NCBI GenBank assembly: GCA_030704615.1
Contig: CM060734.1
Span: 29,282,042 to 29,346,041, forward strand
Direction of reading: 5' to 3'
Source of the DNA: Takakia lepidozioides
Taxonomy: Eukaryota > Streptophyta > Takakiopsida > Takakiales > Takakiaceae
Length of the DNA stretch: 64,000 nucleotides
Made by a program: the position numbers and the translations under genes. Below the pieces are notes generated by a model, which did no database searches, had not been told where the DNA came from, and saw only the letters and a program-made list of their open reading frames with translations. Below, piece after piece: positions 1 through 10,768 of this stretch (position 1 is its first letter; every line of letters starts with the position of its first letter).

Positions 1-2100
1 GCATAAGGATGGGGGGTGTAGTTGTATGGAGGTGGGATCGGAGAGGGATAGGGATGGAGATTTTGGTGGTGGTGCTAGGAGAGTGGGGTGTGCAAAGGAA
101 CAATGCCACACCGCCCCGGGTGCGGATCTGCGTAATGTGCATTTGTTGAGTTGTTAGTGGGCTCCCATACAAGATGTAATACTTTGGGAGGAGTTTGTTT
201 ATGTAGGAGCTGCTAGTGTTGGTAGTGTGTAGCTTGGTTTCTTGTAAGAGAAAAATGTGTGGTTGTGACGCCTCTGAACAGAGGTGTAGGAGGCTCTGTA
301 TGCTAGTGGCTAAGGAGCCCACGTTCCAGGATGTAATATTGAGAGTGTTGTGGTGCGGACTAGAGGTAAAAGGGGTGTCGATATTGGTTGTGGTGGGTAG
401 GGGTGTCCGTGGGGATATCTGTGTGGGGGGTGTGTAGCTTGGTAGAGGGTTGACCGCTCTTAGTGTGGCTGAGATGATGTTCTCGGACAAAAAGGGAATT
501 TCACGAAGGTGGAATGATGTTCTTGAGCGGACGAGGGGGCCGTCTCGAGGTGATCACCGAGGATTTTGTGGACATCGCCTGTTTTAGAGTGCAGGGTGTT
601 GAGAGAGGAGTGGGTATATGATAGGTAGTGAGGGGGTGCCTGGTAGTTATGTGGGTGGGGGGGTAATTGTTGTAGTTTCGAGAGGAGGGTACGTATAGGG
701 GTAGTTGAGTGGGAGTGAAGATAGTCATTGCAGGTGTCTGGGAGAGGGGATATGAGGACAATGATGGTGAAGAGAAGATGTGTGAAGGGGAGGAGTTGAA
801 TTGGGAGAGAGTGTGGGAGAGAGCTGGGCATCTACTAGAGGGGAGACCGAAGGTTGTAATGTGTTGTGTTGGGATGTGGTCAGTAAGTTGAGGAGGGGGG
901 AAAAGGGTGCGAAGTGTTCGGAGATATGTCGGTAACTGTGAACAAGTGTTAGGGTATGAGGCTGGAAGTAGAGGGCGTATCGGTCTTGGGAGTCTTGAGA
1001 AAGTTTGTTAATGATTTCTTGAATATTTAGAGGGCCCGGGTTAGGGTGTATATCACCACAGCGAAGTAATGAGAGTTGTAAGCGAATATTTGAGTACTGG
1101 CTATCGGGGGAGGCGGGGGGGGGGGGGGGGGGGGGGGGGGCGGTGGTGTAGAAGTGTTTCGATTTTTCGGGGTAGAGTTGGCGTCGCCTGTGAGGGCTGT
1201 GGGTGAGGGGGTGTTTGTGTGTGTGTGTGAGACAGAGTATTTGAGTGGTATATGGGCAGGTAGTGAAAGAGAGGATTGAAAAGGTGTGTGGGGGGTGTAT
1301 GGGGAGGGGGTAGGAGCAGCTCGGCGAAATCGAGTGGGTAGAGGGGTTAGGGTGGGAAGGGGTTTAATAAGTGGGTGTATTGGCGGTCTTGGGGATAAAT
1401 GTGTGGTGGGAGGAGAAGGGTGGTGTGATATCTGTTGGTGGTGACGGTAGTGGGTAGGGGAGGCGGCGGTTATAGCTGTGGGGGGCCATGAGGTATGTCG
1501 TGGAGTAGGCTGAGTTTGGTTGGGTGGCTAGAAATTTACTATAGTTGGCTAAGGGTTGCCAGGCGGGGTGGGGGAGAATGTGGGTTGGATAGTAGGTGGA
1601 ATCTTTGCGTGGGATATTGCCTCTAAGGAGGGATGGTGGAAGGATGAAAAGGTCCGGATGAAAAAGTCTGTGATTGGATTAACTGACGGAGTTGGGTGGC
1701 GTGGGTGTGATTATAATGGAGTGTGGTTTTATTCGTGGCAGGTACGTGGTGTACTATATAGAGTGCCACGCGGGGGATCCCCGTTGGATATTTCAAGAGG
1801 GTGACGGGTGGGGGGAGGACAGCGGGCTGGGGAGTGTATACGTTGGGAGGGGGGCTAAGTGCATTGTGTGTGGGTGTGCAGTGGGTGGGGTAGATCGATC
1901 GCACAGAGCAGAGTCTGTGGTGTGTGGAGTGGGAGAGACAGTGTGTGATGTGGGAGAAGAGAGAGTAATGGAGGTCTGCACAGGTACATTGGATAAACAT
2001 AGGAGGCATTGTTAAAATGGAAGTAGGGGATTGGAATTGCATGGTGTCATCAGAGAGTACAAAAACGCTGAGGCGGCATAGATCTACAACACCCAAAAAC
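1..2100. other. G/T-skewed low-complexity region, no gene recognised
   Basis: The plus strand is dominated by G and T with very little C over two kilobases (runs such as GGGTGTGTGG), and the composition changes abruptly near 2.03-2.1 kb where copy A of the methyltransferase-like gene ends. The open frames here are short and made of biased residues (V, G, W on plus; P, H, T, S on minus), as expected from skewed composition and not from coding selection. No protein, RNA gene or terminal repeat is recognised. Confidence 0.6.
1115..1140. repeat. 26-bp G homopolymer
   Basis: An uninterrupted run of 26 G, preceded by a shorter G5 block at 1106-1110. Such tracts can form G-quadruplexes and are also places where sequencing and assembly lose length accuracy, so the true length is uncertain. 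Confidence 0.85.
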
Positions 2101-2123
2101 TCTGACTGCCTCCTTTCTAATCA

Positions 2124-3724
2124 CTATCTCTCTCTTTCTCGTTGTGTCCCTGCCCACATTGAAGCACCTGAGGGACAAAGCGGGTAGTTAGTAGCATGCG
2201 GCATGCAATTGCAATCGGGCCAGGGGACAAAATGTGCACGTGAAGGCTTACCCGTGCCGCATGTTAGGTCAAGAATCCGCCCTTGGACATCCGAGCACGT
2301 CTCCACGAGGTTTGGGATGAAAGTAGGGCTCCGGGTCCGGCTGTACCGCCACGGTTTGCCTGTCTTTGTGTCCTTCGGCATACTGGATTGGGGCACATAG
2401 TTTGTAGAGACATCGTAGGTAAACAGGTCCACAACGGCATCAACAAGACGACGACCGTCATTGCGGAATTTGAACGTAGACCCCTCTCTTCAATATGCCT
2501 CAACACCAATGTCTGCACATCCAACAAAGAAGGGATCCACTCCAGGGTCTAGTTTAGATACACCACAATATGAAGTGAATGCAATAGATTGATAACTTAC
2601 ACTCTGGCCCTCTGTTCGCAACCCCTGCGTATTGATGCAGAACCATTTTTTCAGGAGGACCGGGGTGACACTTTTTGGTGTCCACCTTGCCACAACATTC
2701 TCTGTGGTCTTCCCTCTTGTGGCAAGGACCACCATACATCCACCGTCATCCAGGAGCATCCCCGCCAGCCCAAACCCAGCTCTCCAGTAGTCCTCCGTAA
2801 ACCTGTTCCAGGTGGGCACACCATCCAGGCCCTCCAGCAGCTCCCCATCTGGAATATCGAGGAGAATCATATCGCAGGCTCTCTCCACCTCAAACCCCCC
2901 CCCCCCGAGTGCTCTTGCAATCCGTGCTCACAGCCGTGAAGAATTCCATCATGGCTTCCAAACCAGGGGTGTCTTTAGGCTCTGTAGCAGCACCCTCTTC
3001 TTGGCTTTCCCCTTCAGCTCCTCCAGAGACTTGCTGTGTGCCACTTCTTCGCCCTGGCAGCCAGAGCGTCAAGAAAGCTCTCATTGACGCATTGGATGAT
3101 AGTTGGGGATTCTAGCTTTGGCCTTTGCGGAAACGTCACCTCCGAATACCGCCGTGTAGGCTTGCCCTCAAATGCCAACTTCTTGGCAGAGCCAGTCCCA
3201 GTCCGAACTGACTTGGGAACCCGGACGACCGGTGACTTGGTAGCAGCAGCAGCAGTCGCAGGACCTTGCACAAAGTCATTGTCGGTCACTCCTTGGGCCC
3301 CTCCTGCGCCTCCTCTGGTGCCCCGGTGGTTTTTTGTTTTTTGGGGTTTACTTTACTCCCTTGTTTCCGTGTCCTTTTCATTTGTCCTTTATTCTTCTCA
3401 TTCAATTTCTCCTGAATACCTGCCTGAGCAAGCTCTGCCGCTTTCCTGGACTTGGCAAGCGCTTTCGCCTCCTTTGGACCCAGTGGAGGCAACGGAGCCC
3501 GGTTTCCTCGGGCCTCCACATCCAGCTTCAATTGGAACTCGGATGAGTCGAGCGAGCTGGGCGGAAGGTCCACATACCAAGGGCAGTCGTGCAAATGCTC
3601 CAGATGCCACTCCTTCACGATAACGTCAGTGTACATGGAGTCAGCTCCAGGGTTCCTCCATGCGAGGAAGAATGGCGGCTGGAAGGACAGATGACCTTTC
3701 TCCAACAAGGAGAACTTACAGTAC
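2124..3724 (-). pseudogene. Methyltransferase-like gene, copy A (broken, 5' and 3' incomplete)
   Basis: This relative of the 30.9-35.2 kb gene reads right to left. The first visible exon starts at an AG acceptor at 3725 with Y-x-x-F-x-L-L, as in copy B, and contains PPFFLAWR and a lysine-rich tail (KRTRKQ, NPKKQK). After a frame change at 3286-3289 come SAKK and RPKL motifs, then stops near 2940. The catalytic-type segment DMILLDIPDG lies at 2844-2867, followed by KKWFCINTQGLRTEGQ, an intron with a GT donor near 2607, and RILDLTCGTG near 2255-2284. A second intron precedes GASMWAG at 2167. Motif order DIPx then DLxxGxG fits beta-class amino-methyltransferases (N4-cytosine/N6-adenine). The usual DPPY/SPPY box reads DIPD, so activity is doubtful. 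Stops, frame changes and a lost C-terminus make it a pseudogene. The fold is inferred from motifs only. Confidence 0.55.
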
Positions 3725-3739
3725 CTGCATTCAAAAACA

Positions 3740-4060
3740 CAGATAGAATCACATCCATTTTTCCCAGACTGGGTCCGAAAATGGCTAAGTCCCAGATCTG
3801 ACTGGCCCGGAACTGGAAAAATGGCGCCGAATTTCCAGAATATGTGCCATCCGCCCCAGGGACTTAGCATTTTCGGACCCTGTACTGGAAAAATGGCGCC
3901 ATTTTTCCAGTACAGGGTCGCGAAAATGGCTAGTCCCAGAACTGGAAAAATGGCGCCGAATTTCCAGACTGTGCCAGCCACCCCTAGGGCTTAGCCATCC
4001 GCCCCATGGCCGGAAACAGGAAATTTGGCGCCATTTTTCTAGGGGCTTCACAACTAATTT
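3740..4060. repeat. Palindrome cluster in copy A (core with GGCGCC centre)
   Basis: At least three units carry an imperfect palindrome with arms CTGGAAA/TTTCCAG around GGCGCC. They are separated by GGCTAAGTCCCAG-type linkers and their reverse complements. The cluster lies just upstream of the first visible methyltransferase-like exon, probably in an intron or 5' region. The same linker and a similar palindrome return at 42.88-43.2 kb beside copy C. Confidence 0.75.
3876..3919. repeat. 44-bp perfect palindrome
   Basis: Bases 3876-3897 are the exact reverse complement of 3898-3919, centred on GGCGCC at 3895-3900. Pairing continues outward for several more bases with one bulged G. It is the longest perfect palindrome I found and the tidiest member of the copy A palindrome family. 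Confidence 0.9.
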
Positions 4061-4529
4061 TCATGCGCCACATAAGGCAACTTACATCCTGGAAATGTAG
4101 GGACTACAATGGCCACGGATCAAAGAAAGGCAACGCGTATGTACCTGTACAGAAGGCGCGTTGCCGCTTTGTCGCCGTTCGGCTGGTCCGCATTGCCGCA
4201 TTGCCGCCCGTAGTACAAAGGCTTCAATTGCGACGCGGTCTGGATGGGGGGTTTCTCTCAAGAGAGCCATGCCCTTCTCCACGCGGCATAAGTCTGAGTA
4301 AAAGAAAAAATCTCCCGCAGAATGCGTGCGTACATGCCTCGAATGGAACTTCATCCACCCATCACATCAGGTGTCGAAGGCGTATCCGGGAAGCAAGCGC
4401 GGTATCCGTGTGGAACGTCCGGTTCAAAACAGATGGCGGAGGACATTTAATGCGCAACTGTGCCCTTAAATGTAGGTATGGAGGTCACCCACAGGCGCCA
4501 CTTGGCCCACCCTCCCCCCGAGACTTCAT
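4061..4529. other. Spacer, no gene recognised
   Basis: Moderately GC-rich DNA between the palindrome cluster and the satellite. A minus-strand open frame of 90 codons (4082-4354) is present but matches nothing I recognise; it could be an upstream exon of copy A or chance. Confidence 0.4.
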
Positions 4530-5393
4530 CAACAGCCCGCTGGATGGAAAAAAAACGGCGCCGAATTTCCATTCAGCGGATGAAGTGGGACGCACCGTGG
4601 CCCTCCCTCCGCCTGAGACGTTCTCATCCAGAAGCAGCCGGATGGAAAACCGGCGCCGAATTTCCATCCTGCAAGTAAGTCGGTCCACCTCATCGATGGA
4701 AATCCAGCACCGAATTTGTCTCTACCGGACAACATTGGTGGGCATAACATGCCAAAAAGTGGACCGCAGGGCCGTTTTTCCATCCGGGGGATGTTCTCTG
4801 TCGGCCAGGTGTCGGCCTCTCCCCCCGAGATGACTTCATCCGACGGGCCTCGAATGGAAATTCGGCTCCGTTTTCCCATCCGGGGGATGTTCTCTGTCGG
4901 GTAGGTGTCGTCCTCTCCCCACGAGACGACTTCATCTGAACGGCCTCGGATGGAAATTCAGCGCCGTTTTTCCATCCGATGGATGTTCTCTGTCGGCCAG
5001 GTGTCGGCCTCTCCCCCCGAGACAACTTCATCCGAACGGCCTCGGATGGAAATTCGGTGCCGTTTTTCCATCCGAGGGATGTTCTCTGTCGGGCAGGTGT
5101 CGTCCTTTCCCCACGAGACGACTTCATCCGAACGGCCTCGGATGGAAATTCGACGTCGTTTTTCCATCCGATGGATATTCTCTGTCGGCCAGGTGTCAAC
5201 CTCTCCCCCCGAGACGACTTCATCCGACGGGCCTCGAATGGAAATTCGGCGCCGTTTTTCCATCCGGGGGATGTTCTCTGTCGGCCAGGTGTCGGCCTCT
5301 CCCCCCGAGACAACTTCATCCATCGGGCCTCGTATGGAAACTCGACGCCGTTTTTCCATCCGGGGGATGTTCTCTGTCGGCCAGGTGTCGGCC
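4530..5393. repeat. 96-bp satellite, left block
   Basis: About seven head-to-tail units (starts at about 4788, 4885, 4981, 5077, 5173, 5269, 5365; spacing 96). Each contains GGATGGAAATTCGG, GGCGCC, then TTTTTCCATCC as an imperfect palindrome, plus GTTCTCTGTCGG and TCTCCCCCCGAGAC. Two or three older units at 4530-4740 are diverged and inverted. Because 96 is 32 codons, open frames run through the array on both strands; these are artefacts. The block is the same array as 12331-13665, split by the gypsy insertion. Confidence 0.9.
5389..5393. repeat. Target-site duplication CGGCC, left copy
   Basis: CGGCC directly abuts the gypsy LTR end (TGTCGCG at 5394). The same five bases follow the other end at 12331-12335. 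They fall at the same point of the satellite unit, so one insertion into the array explains both. Confidence 0.85.
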
Positions 5394-6117
5394 TGTCGCG
5401 CACCTCACTTCGGTAATCTCCCCCTCAAGTCATAGTTACTCGCTTTGATGCGCGCGCTTGACTCCCAACCTGGCCGCCGGGCCAACTTGGAGCTTCGGCT
5501 GCTCACCGGGGCATAACGGTCCCCCTTTGTTCTCCCAAAGAACCCTCCACCGATTTGGAACCAGCGGGAATTCCCTTTGGTAGTTGGCAGTCCGGAACAG
5601 CTCCCCACTCTTTGGTCGCTTTCCGGCTCGCTCGCTTACTCACTAGTTTTTGGTCACCAACGGGCTTGCACCGTTCTCGGGGTTACTACTCCCTATATAT
5701 ACTTCTGTAGCTGTCCGCGGGGGTTTCACAACCAGCCATGCCATTTTATGGCGAACCACCACGAAAACCCTCGACTCCCGGTGATTAGTCGCGGTGAGTC
5801 TTGGCCCACTCACCACGGCCCTTATGGACTGTGATGAGTCCCAAGACTCCCCACGACTCCCACCACGAGGTCTCCGCCCCCATGGTGAGTCCTATGCCAC
5901 CCCCACTAAGTCCCGCTAAGCTACCACCACCCTTGTGGAGCCACCCCACCGCAACCCGTGTGCGGGGCTCCACCTAGTGAGCGCCTCCGCCTCCTTGAGT
6001 GCCTTGGGCACTCAAGGGTGCTTCAGCCCCTCATACCTATCGCTGCTGCTGCCCCACACACAGGGGCAGTCCCTCATGTGTCCCGACCCCCTGCCCTCAA
6101 GGCAAAGGGCCGCGACA
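5394..6117 (-). repeat. gypsy 3' LTR
   Basis: Starts TGTCGCG and ends CGCGACA on the plus strand, 724 bp. It is almost identical to 11603-12330. A CTATATATA box near 5692-5701 lies in the LTR, and a purine-rich stretch adjoins its inner end at 6118-6130 on the minus strand. Confidence 0.93.
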
Positions 6118-7020
6118 CACACCCCTACCAATAGGGAGTCGATGTCCTCATCGACTTGTCCATTTTGTAGAAACGAACATCCAAGTTGTGGCGTCCCACA
6201 TCAAGGAGTTTGTTTCCGTACCATGGCGTCCCATGACAAAGAACCAAACCCCACACTTGACTCTACTCTCCACTAGCTAGTTCGGCCGACTTCCTCCAAG
6301 TCCCGGCCAGGGGTGGAGCCTCTCAAGCTCCTCCCAGTGCACTCTTCTTGGCCTTCTTCAAGGTCAAGGAACGATCCTCCCCAAGGATCAAATCGCCTTA
6401 CTGCAACAACATTGCTTGCAATCGCTCTGATGCCGCTTTTGGCATCACTTTGCGCAAGGGTTCACCTCGAACCCCTTTGACTAGGAAGATAACCTTGAAC
6501 CAACCGTGCGCCCCAATCACTACAATTGGGTCCGTCTTGGAGTGCTGGCCTGAGGTACGGGAACACGTCGAAGCCGCACTACGACTTCGTCCCGAGACTA
6601 CACGATTATAGTATCGAACGAAAGCACATAGCTTCCGCGTTAGCCCGCACTACAAGGCAACCACCTCGGTAGCGCAGTTATAGTACGCGCACGCGCTAGG
6701 TGCGCACTAGCACGTGAACTCCCAAAGAAAGCGCATGTTTCCTTGCCCCTTGGATGGGAGTCACCCGATTTCGGCACTGCGCAAACACACGATTAACCCA
6801 ATTTACCTCTCCCACTTTTATAAGCTAGCATGCATTCTACACACTAGCCAAACACACCATGCATCTCCATTCCAAACAAAATAGGACACACAACATTTGG
6901 AACCCATTTCCTTTATAACAAATTTTTGTACAATACAAGTTTTTTGCAATCGGGTTCCTGAGCTAGCTAAGCCGGGCTAAGCATGCATTTCCTCCCCACG
7001 CTCCAAGGTTGATGTCCCCA
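6118..7020 (-). other. gypsy 3' non-coding region
   Basis: About 900 bp between the chromodomain stop and the 3' LTR. No open frame of note and no recognised domain. A long 3' non-coding region is common in plant chromoviruses. The polypurine tract should be the G/A-rich minus-strand sequence next to 6118. Confidence 0.6.
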
Positions 7021-7560
7021 TCAACGCTTCTTCCGCTTTTGAGGTCGCCCTTCGAAAACTGCAACCGCCTCAGATGCGTTTCCCATTTTTGAGGCACGCA
7101 CCCAAGATGCCTCCACCTGATGATAGCCCTTCCATTTGACGAGATACTCCGTTTCTCGGTTCTTGAACCTCCTCGACTTAAGTACTGCCTCCACCTCGTA
7201 CTCAGGTTCATTTTCATGATCCAACAGCACAGGTGGCGGACGCAACACTTGATGCCGATTCGGGCGCGCTTCATCTTTGAAGTAAGGCTTCAAAAGGGAG
7301 ACGTGAAATACTGGATGCACCTTGCTGTTTGCCGGCAGCTCCAATTCATACACATCCTCATTCATAACCTTCCGGATGCGAAAGGGTCCCGCATACGGAG
7401 GTACGAACTTTGGACTCACTTCCGGAGGTAGTCGGAAATTCTTGATGTTCAACCAGACCTCCGTGCCTGCCTCAAACTTCACTTCCCTCCGCTTCCGATT
7501 CGCCTGCCTTTCATACCGTTTCCTAGCTTTGGCAATGTTGTACTTTGCGAGCTTCAACAA
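7021..7560 (-). CDS. gypsy integrase C-terminus with chromodomain
   Basis: An open frame of 179 codons. It begins with the arginine/lysine-rich integrase tail and the GPY/F-type region (PPYAGPFRI, VHPVFHVSLLKPY), then a chromodomain (YEVEAVLKSR, EYLVKWKGY, ASWVRASKM). The aromatic cage positions Y, W and Y-type residues are visible. The GPY/F module and chromodomain belong to the end of pol. The domain likely directs the integration complex to methylated-histone chromatin (family knowledge). Read as a separate frame here because a frame change joins it to the upstream integrase near 7555. Confidence 0.9.
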   Translation of the reverse strand: MLKLAKYNIAKARKRYERQANRKRREVKFEAGTEVWLNIKNFRLPPEVSPKFVPPYAGPFRIRKVMNEDVYELELPANSKVHPVFHVSLLKPYFKDEARPNRHQVLRPPPVLLDHENEPEYEVEAVLKSRRFKNRETEYLVKWKGYHQVEASWVRASKMGNASEAVAVFEGRPQKRKKR

Positions 7561-8638
7561 AAACGCTCGCGTTCTTCTAGTACCACCGCTACTGCCGGTT
7601 CCTCAACGTCTGGGCGGCCCAACTTGTCGGCACCAGAGGTGCTTTTCCATAGACCAATACAAAAGGGGAAAACTCCCGTTGCGGAGCGTTCTGTGTTATT
7701 ATAACAGAACTCTGCCGCGTCTAAGTGTTCCACCCAGTCTATTTGGTCTGCCGACACGTAATTCCGCAAGATCTGCTTCACTACGGAATTCACTCTTTCT
7801 GTTTGGCCGTCGGTTGTAGGTCGGAAGGCGGTGCTTATCTTCAGCCTCGTCCCCATCTTCTTCCAAAGTGCCCTCCAAAATTTACTTATAAACTTTGGAT
7901 CGCGGTCCGAGACAATATCCTTTGGGACTCCATGATGCTTTAAGACGTGGGCGAAGTAAAGTCGCCTGTTTCCTGAGCCGTTGCCGTCTCCTTGGTGGGG
8001 ATGAAATGCCCATTTTACTGAACCTATCCACCACCACCATGATTGCATCGAATCCTTTTGACAGCGGCATAGCAGTCATGAAATCCATCGAGACGCTTTC
8101 CCAAGTCCCCTCTGGAATCGGCAAGGGTTGTAACAGCCCCGCTTGCGGTGGTGCATGTCTTGACATACTCCTCTGCCTCCTCCCTCAGTTTGGGCCAGAA
8201 ATACTCTTTCTTCAAGAGTGCCGCAGTACGCTTGGCTCCGCCGTGGCCCACAAACGGGCTATCATGGCATTCTCTCAAGAGGCTATCTCTGATCCCTCCC
8301 TTCGGCACGTAGAGACGCTTTTGCTTATACCGGAGCAGTCCATTTTGCAAGTGGAACTGCGATTTAACCCCCATCCTCAAGTGCATCACGGACTTCGCCA
8401 GCTCATCCTTCCGGCAAGCCTTCCGGATCTTCCTTTGGAGCGCCGTCTCACCCTTGTACACCAACAAGAGCTGCTGTTTTCTACTTAAAGCATCGGCTAC
8501 CACGTTGTCTCGTCCCGGTTTGTACTGGATATCCACGTCGAACACTGCCAAAGTATCTTGCCACCTAAGTTGTTTTGGGGACAACTTGGGCCGCGTGGCA
8601 AAATACTTCACCGTGACATTGTCCGTGAACACCTTCAC
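7554..8638 (-). pseudogene. gypsy RNase H end and integrase core (frameshifted)
   Basis: The segment opens with the RNase H tail (VFTDN, ADALSRK). An HHCC-like integrase zinc region follows ([19 protein letters not shown]), whose second cysteine pair is degraded. The catalytic core then shows D1 in [10 protein letters not shown]2 in SDRDPKF and E in DGQTERVNS, the DDE triad of retroviral-type integrases. At least two frame changes (about 8150 and 8040) split the core between overlapping frames, so no complete integrase can be made as written. It would insert the element cDNA into the host genome. Confidence 0.85.
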
Positions 8639-9180
8639 TGGGTTGGAACCAAAATAGTGGCGCCAAAGCTCAAATTAGTGCACCACCGCCTTCGTCTCTT
8701 TCTCGTGCGTCGGCCACCATCGCTCCACTTCATTCAGTTTCTTACTTTCGTAAGCCACTGGACGTCCATCTTGCATCAGTACACCCCAATCGCGAAGTCC
8801 GACGCATCTGTATGTATCTCGAACGGACGATCGAACTCCGGGATTTTCAAGACTGGAGCTTCCGCCATCCGCTGTTTCAATTCAGCAAAAGCTTGGCCAC
8901 ACAAGGTGTTCCATACCCAGACTTTGGATTTACACAGAAGGTCTGACAACGGCCCCGCGATCTTGGCGAAATTTCTCACATACTTCCGGTAATAGGAGGC
9001 GAGTCCTAGGAAGGATCGCACTCCCGGGACCGAAGTCGGAGGCTCCCAGTCCAAGATCGCCCTCACCTTTCTGTCATCCATTTTGATCCCATCCTGTGTA
9101 ATCACATGCCCCAGGAACTCCACTTTTGTGACCCCGAATTCACACTTTGAAACTTTGGCATACAGCTTCCCTTCTCGCAA
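8639..9180 (-). pseudogene. gypsy reverse transcriptase thumb and RNase H start (frameshifted)
   Basis: Continues pol: [28 protein letters not shown] and HTDASDFAIG mark the connection region and the start of RNase H (D in HTDAS). The frame is left at about 9180 beside a run of seven T (9181-9187), and again near 8776, with a stop near 8680. The T-run makes a sequencing or replication slip likely at the first break. Confidence 0.88.
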
Positions 9181-10079
9181 TTTTTTTGGAACACCCTTTT
9201 CAGGTGCTCCAGGTGCTCCTCCTTTGTTTTCGAGTACACCAAGATGTCGTCAATGTACACGATCACAAAGTCATCCAACCACTCCTGAAAAAGGCTGTTC
9301 ATCAGCGTGCTAAATGTCACTGGTGCATTGGTGAGCCCAAAAGGCATCACCAAGAACTCATATGAACCATACCTTGTCCTGCACGCGGTCTTCTCCTCAT
9401 CTCCTTCCGCCACCCGAATTTGATGATAGCCGGAGCGCAAGTCGATCCGGCTGAAATACTTCGCTCCTGCCAACCGGTCGAAAAGGTCGTCGATCCTTGG
9501 CAAAGGGTACCGGTTTTTAATAGTCACCTTATTCAAAGCCCTGTAATCGACACACATCCGCAGCGCCCCATCCTTCTTGTCTGCGAATAGCACCGGGGCT
9601 CCGTAAGGTGACTTACTCGGCCGGATGTACCCCTTTGACATTAGATCTTTGAGCTGAGTCTTCAGCTCGACCAACTCTCTGTGGCTCAACCGGTAGGGCG
9701 CCTTGGCAGGCGGTTCTGATCCCGGTATCACCTCAATCTTGTGGTCAACTCCTCTTTGCGGTGGCAAGCCGCTTGGTAAATCCTCCGGCATCACATCCTG
9801 GTATCTCTCCAAAATCCCCTTGATCCAATCTGGGCTCGGCTCCCCATCGCCTTCTCGCTTCACTTCTCTAATGTAAAGCAAAAACTGGGGCTCGTGTGCC
9901 TCCTCCACGGCCCACTCCCTTGCTGACAGAAGGTTTATTCGCCCTCCCACAGATTTGGGCGTTTCCGACACTCGTAAGACCTCGCCACCATTCCCACATG
10001 GCAACGTGACTACTCTCTTGCGGCCATCTATGACCGCTCCGGATTTGCTCAAAAAAGTCATCCCCAAAATGAGATCCAC
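9102..10079 (-). CDS. gypsy reverse transcriptase
   Basis: A 325-codon frame with the ordered Ty3/gypsy RT blocks: [73 protein letters not shown] and [12 protein letters not shown]. The YIDD box carries the catalytic aspartates, and D in RIDLRSG is the third. It makes cDNA from element RNA in cytoplasmic particles (family knowledge). The N-terminus continues from protease (LILGMTFL). The C-terminus runs out of frame at the T7 run. Confidence 0.95.
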   Translation of the reverse strand: MDLILGMTFLSKSGAVIDGRKRVVTLPCGNGGEVLRVSETPKSVGGRINLLSAREWAVEEAHEPQFLLYIREVKREGDGEPSPDWIKGILERYQDVMPEDLPSGLPPQRGVDHKIEVIPGSEPPAKAPYRLSHRELVELKTQLKDLMSKGYIRPSKSPYGAPVLFADKKDGALRMCVDYRALNKVTIKNRYPLPRIDDLFDRLAGAKYFSRIDLRSGYHQIRVAEGDEEKTACRTRYGSYEFLVMPFGLTNAPVTFSTLMNSLFQEWLDDFVIVYIDDILVYSKTKEEHLEHLKRVFQKNCEKGSCMPKFQSVNSGSQKWSSWGM

Positions 10080-10768
10080 CCATCGATCTCGCAGATGGTG
10101 AAGTTCTCACGTCCCTCCCAACTCCCCAGTTGAAGAGGAACATCAAGCGCTAACCTTGTCGCCAATTGCGGTTCTCCTTTGGCAGAACGCACCTCAATAG
10201 AGGCCCCCACGTCACTTGTTGGGAGTCCCAACTTTCGCGCCGCCGCCGGCGTCATGAAGGAGTGCGACGCTCCTCTGTCCACCAACAACAACACATTAGT
10301 TCCAGATATTATCCCATCCACGAACAATAACTGACTCCCTTTACGCAGGGCGCCAGTTTCCTGATACAACTCACAAGAATAGTTGCCTACCTTGCAAGTC
10401 CTGGCGACCACCGCTTCCACCAAGCGACTGATGGTATCTTCCGACAGCTCCGTGGTTGCCCGAGTCATGTTCAATTGTCGAGGTTTCGTGCACTTCTTGG
10501 CCATGTGCCCGGGCTCCCCGCAATTGAAACACATTCCATCAAAGGTCGCCTTCTGTCCGCCATAAGCCGCTCCACCCGCTTTTCCTTTCGAAGCACCGGG
10601 TGCCGGCTTGACGTGTGAAGGCCCTCCCTTTGATTTCCACGTGCCATTGTCGCCGCGTGGCCTATCCCACTTCTTTTCCGGTTGGAAGGAGTCACCTTCC
10701 CGCCGGGTCTTCTTGTGGTTCAGCTCCGTACGGCCTTGTCTCTCACCCCTGGGGACATCGAGAAACAT
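10058..10768 (-). CDS. gypsy gag zinc knuckle and aspartic protease
   Basis: A 236-codon frame overlapping the end of the upstream gag frame. It has a single CCHC knuckle, [14 protein letters not shown], for packaging RNA, and then the protease region with [12 protein letters not shown]. The expected active site is D-[ST]-G-A; here the second residue is R (DRGAS), which would disrupt catalysis if real. GLPTSDVGA and the later LGMTFL block are typical flanks of the gypsy protease. Confidence 0.88.
   Translation of the reverse strand: MFLDVPRGERQGRTELNHKKTRREGDSFQPEKKWDRPRGDNGTWKSKGGPSHVKPAPGASKGKAGGAAYGGQKATFDGMCFNCGEPGHMAKKCTKPRQLNMTRATTELSEDTISRLVEAVVARTCKVGNYSCELYQETGALRKGSQLLFVDGIISGTNVLLLVDRGASHSFMTPAAARKLGLPTSDVGASIEVRSAKGEPQLATRLALDVPLQLGSWEGRENFTICEIDGWISFWG

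Noticed and set aside
1623-2096. 157-codon minus-strand frame
   Set aside because: Pro/His/Thr/Ser composition comes from the G/T-skewed strand; no motif, no splice context.
2844-2858. Copy A as a complete restriction-modification-type enzyme
   Set aside because: No endonuclease gene is seen, the box reads DIPD, and the gene has stops and a lost C-terminus.
4690-5435. Long open frames on both strands with a 32-residue repeat (MEIRRRFSIRGMFSVG)
   Set aside because: The satellite period is 96 bp, exactly 32 codons, so any stop-free unit gives long frames in several phases. Same for 12189-13676.
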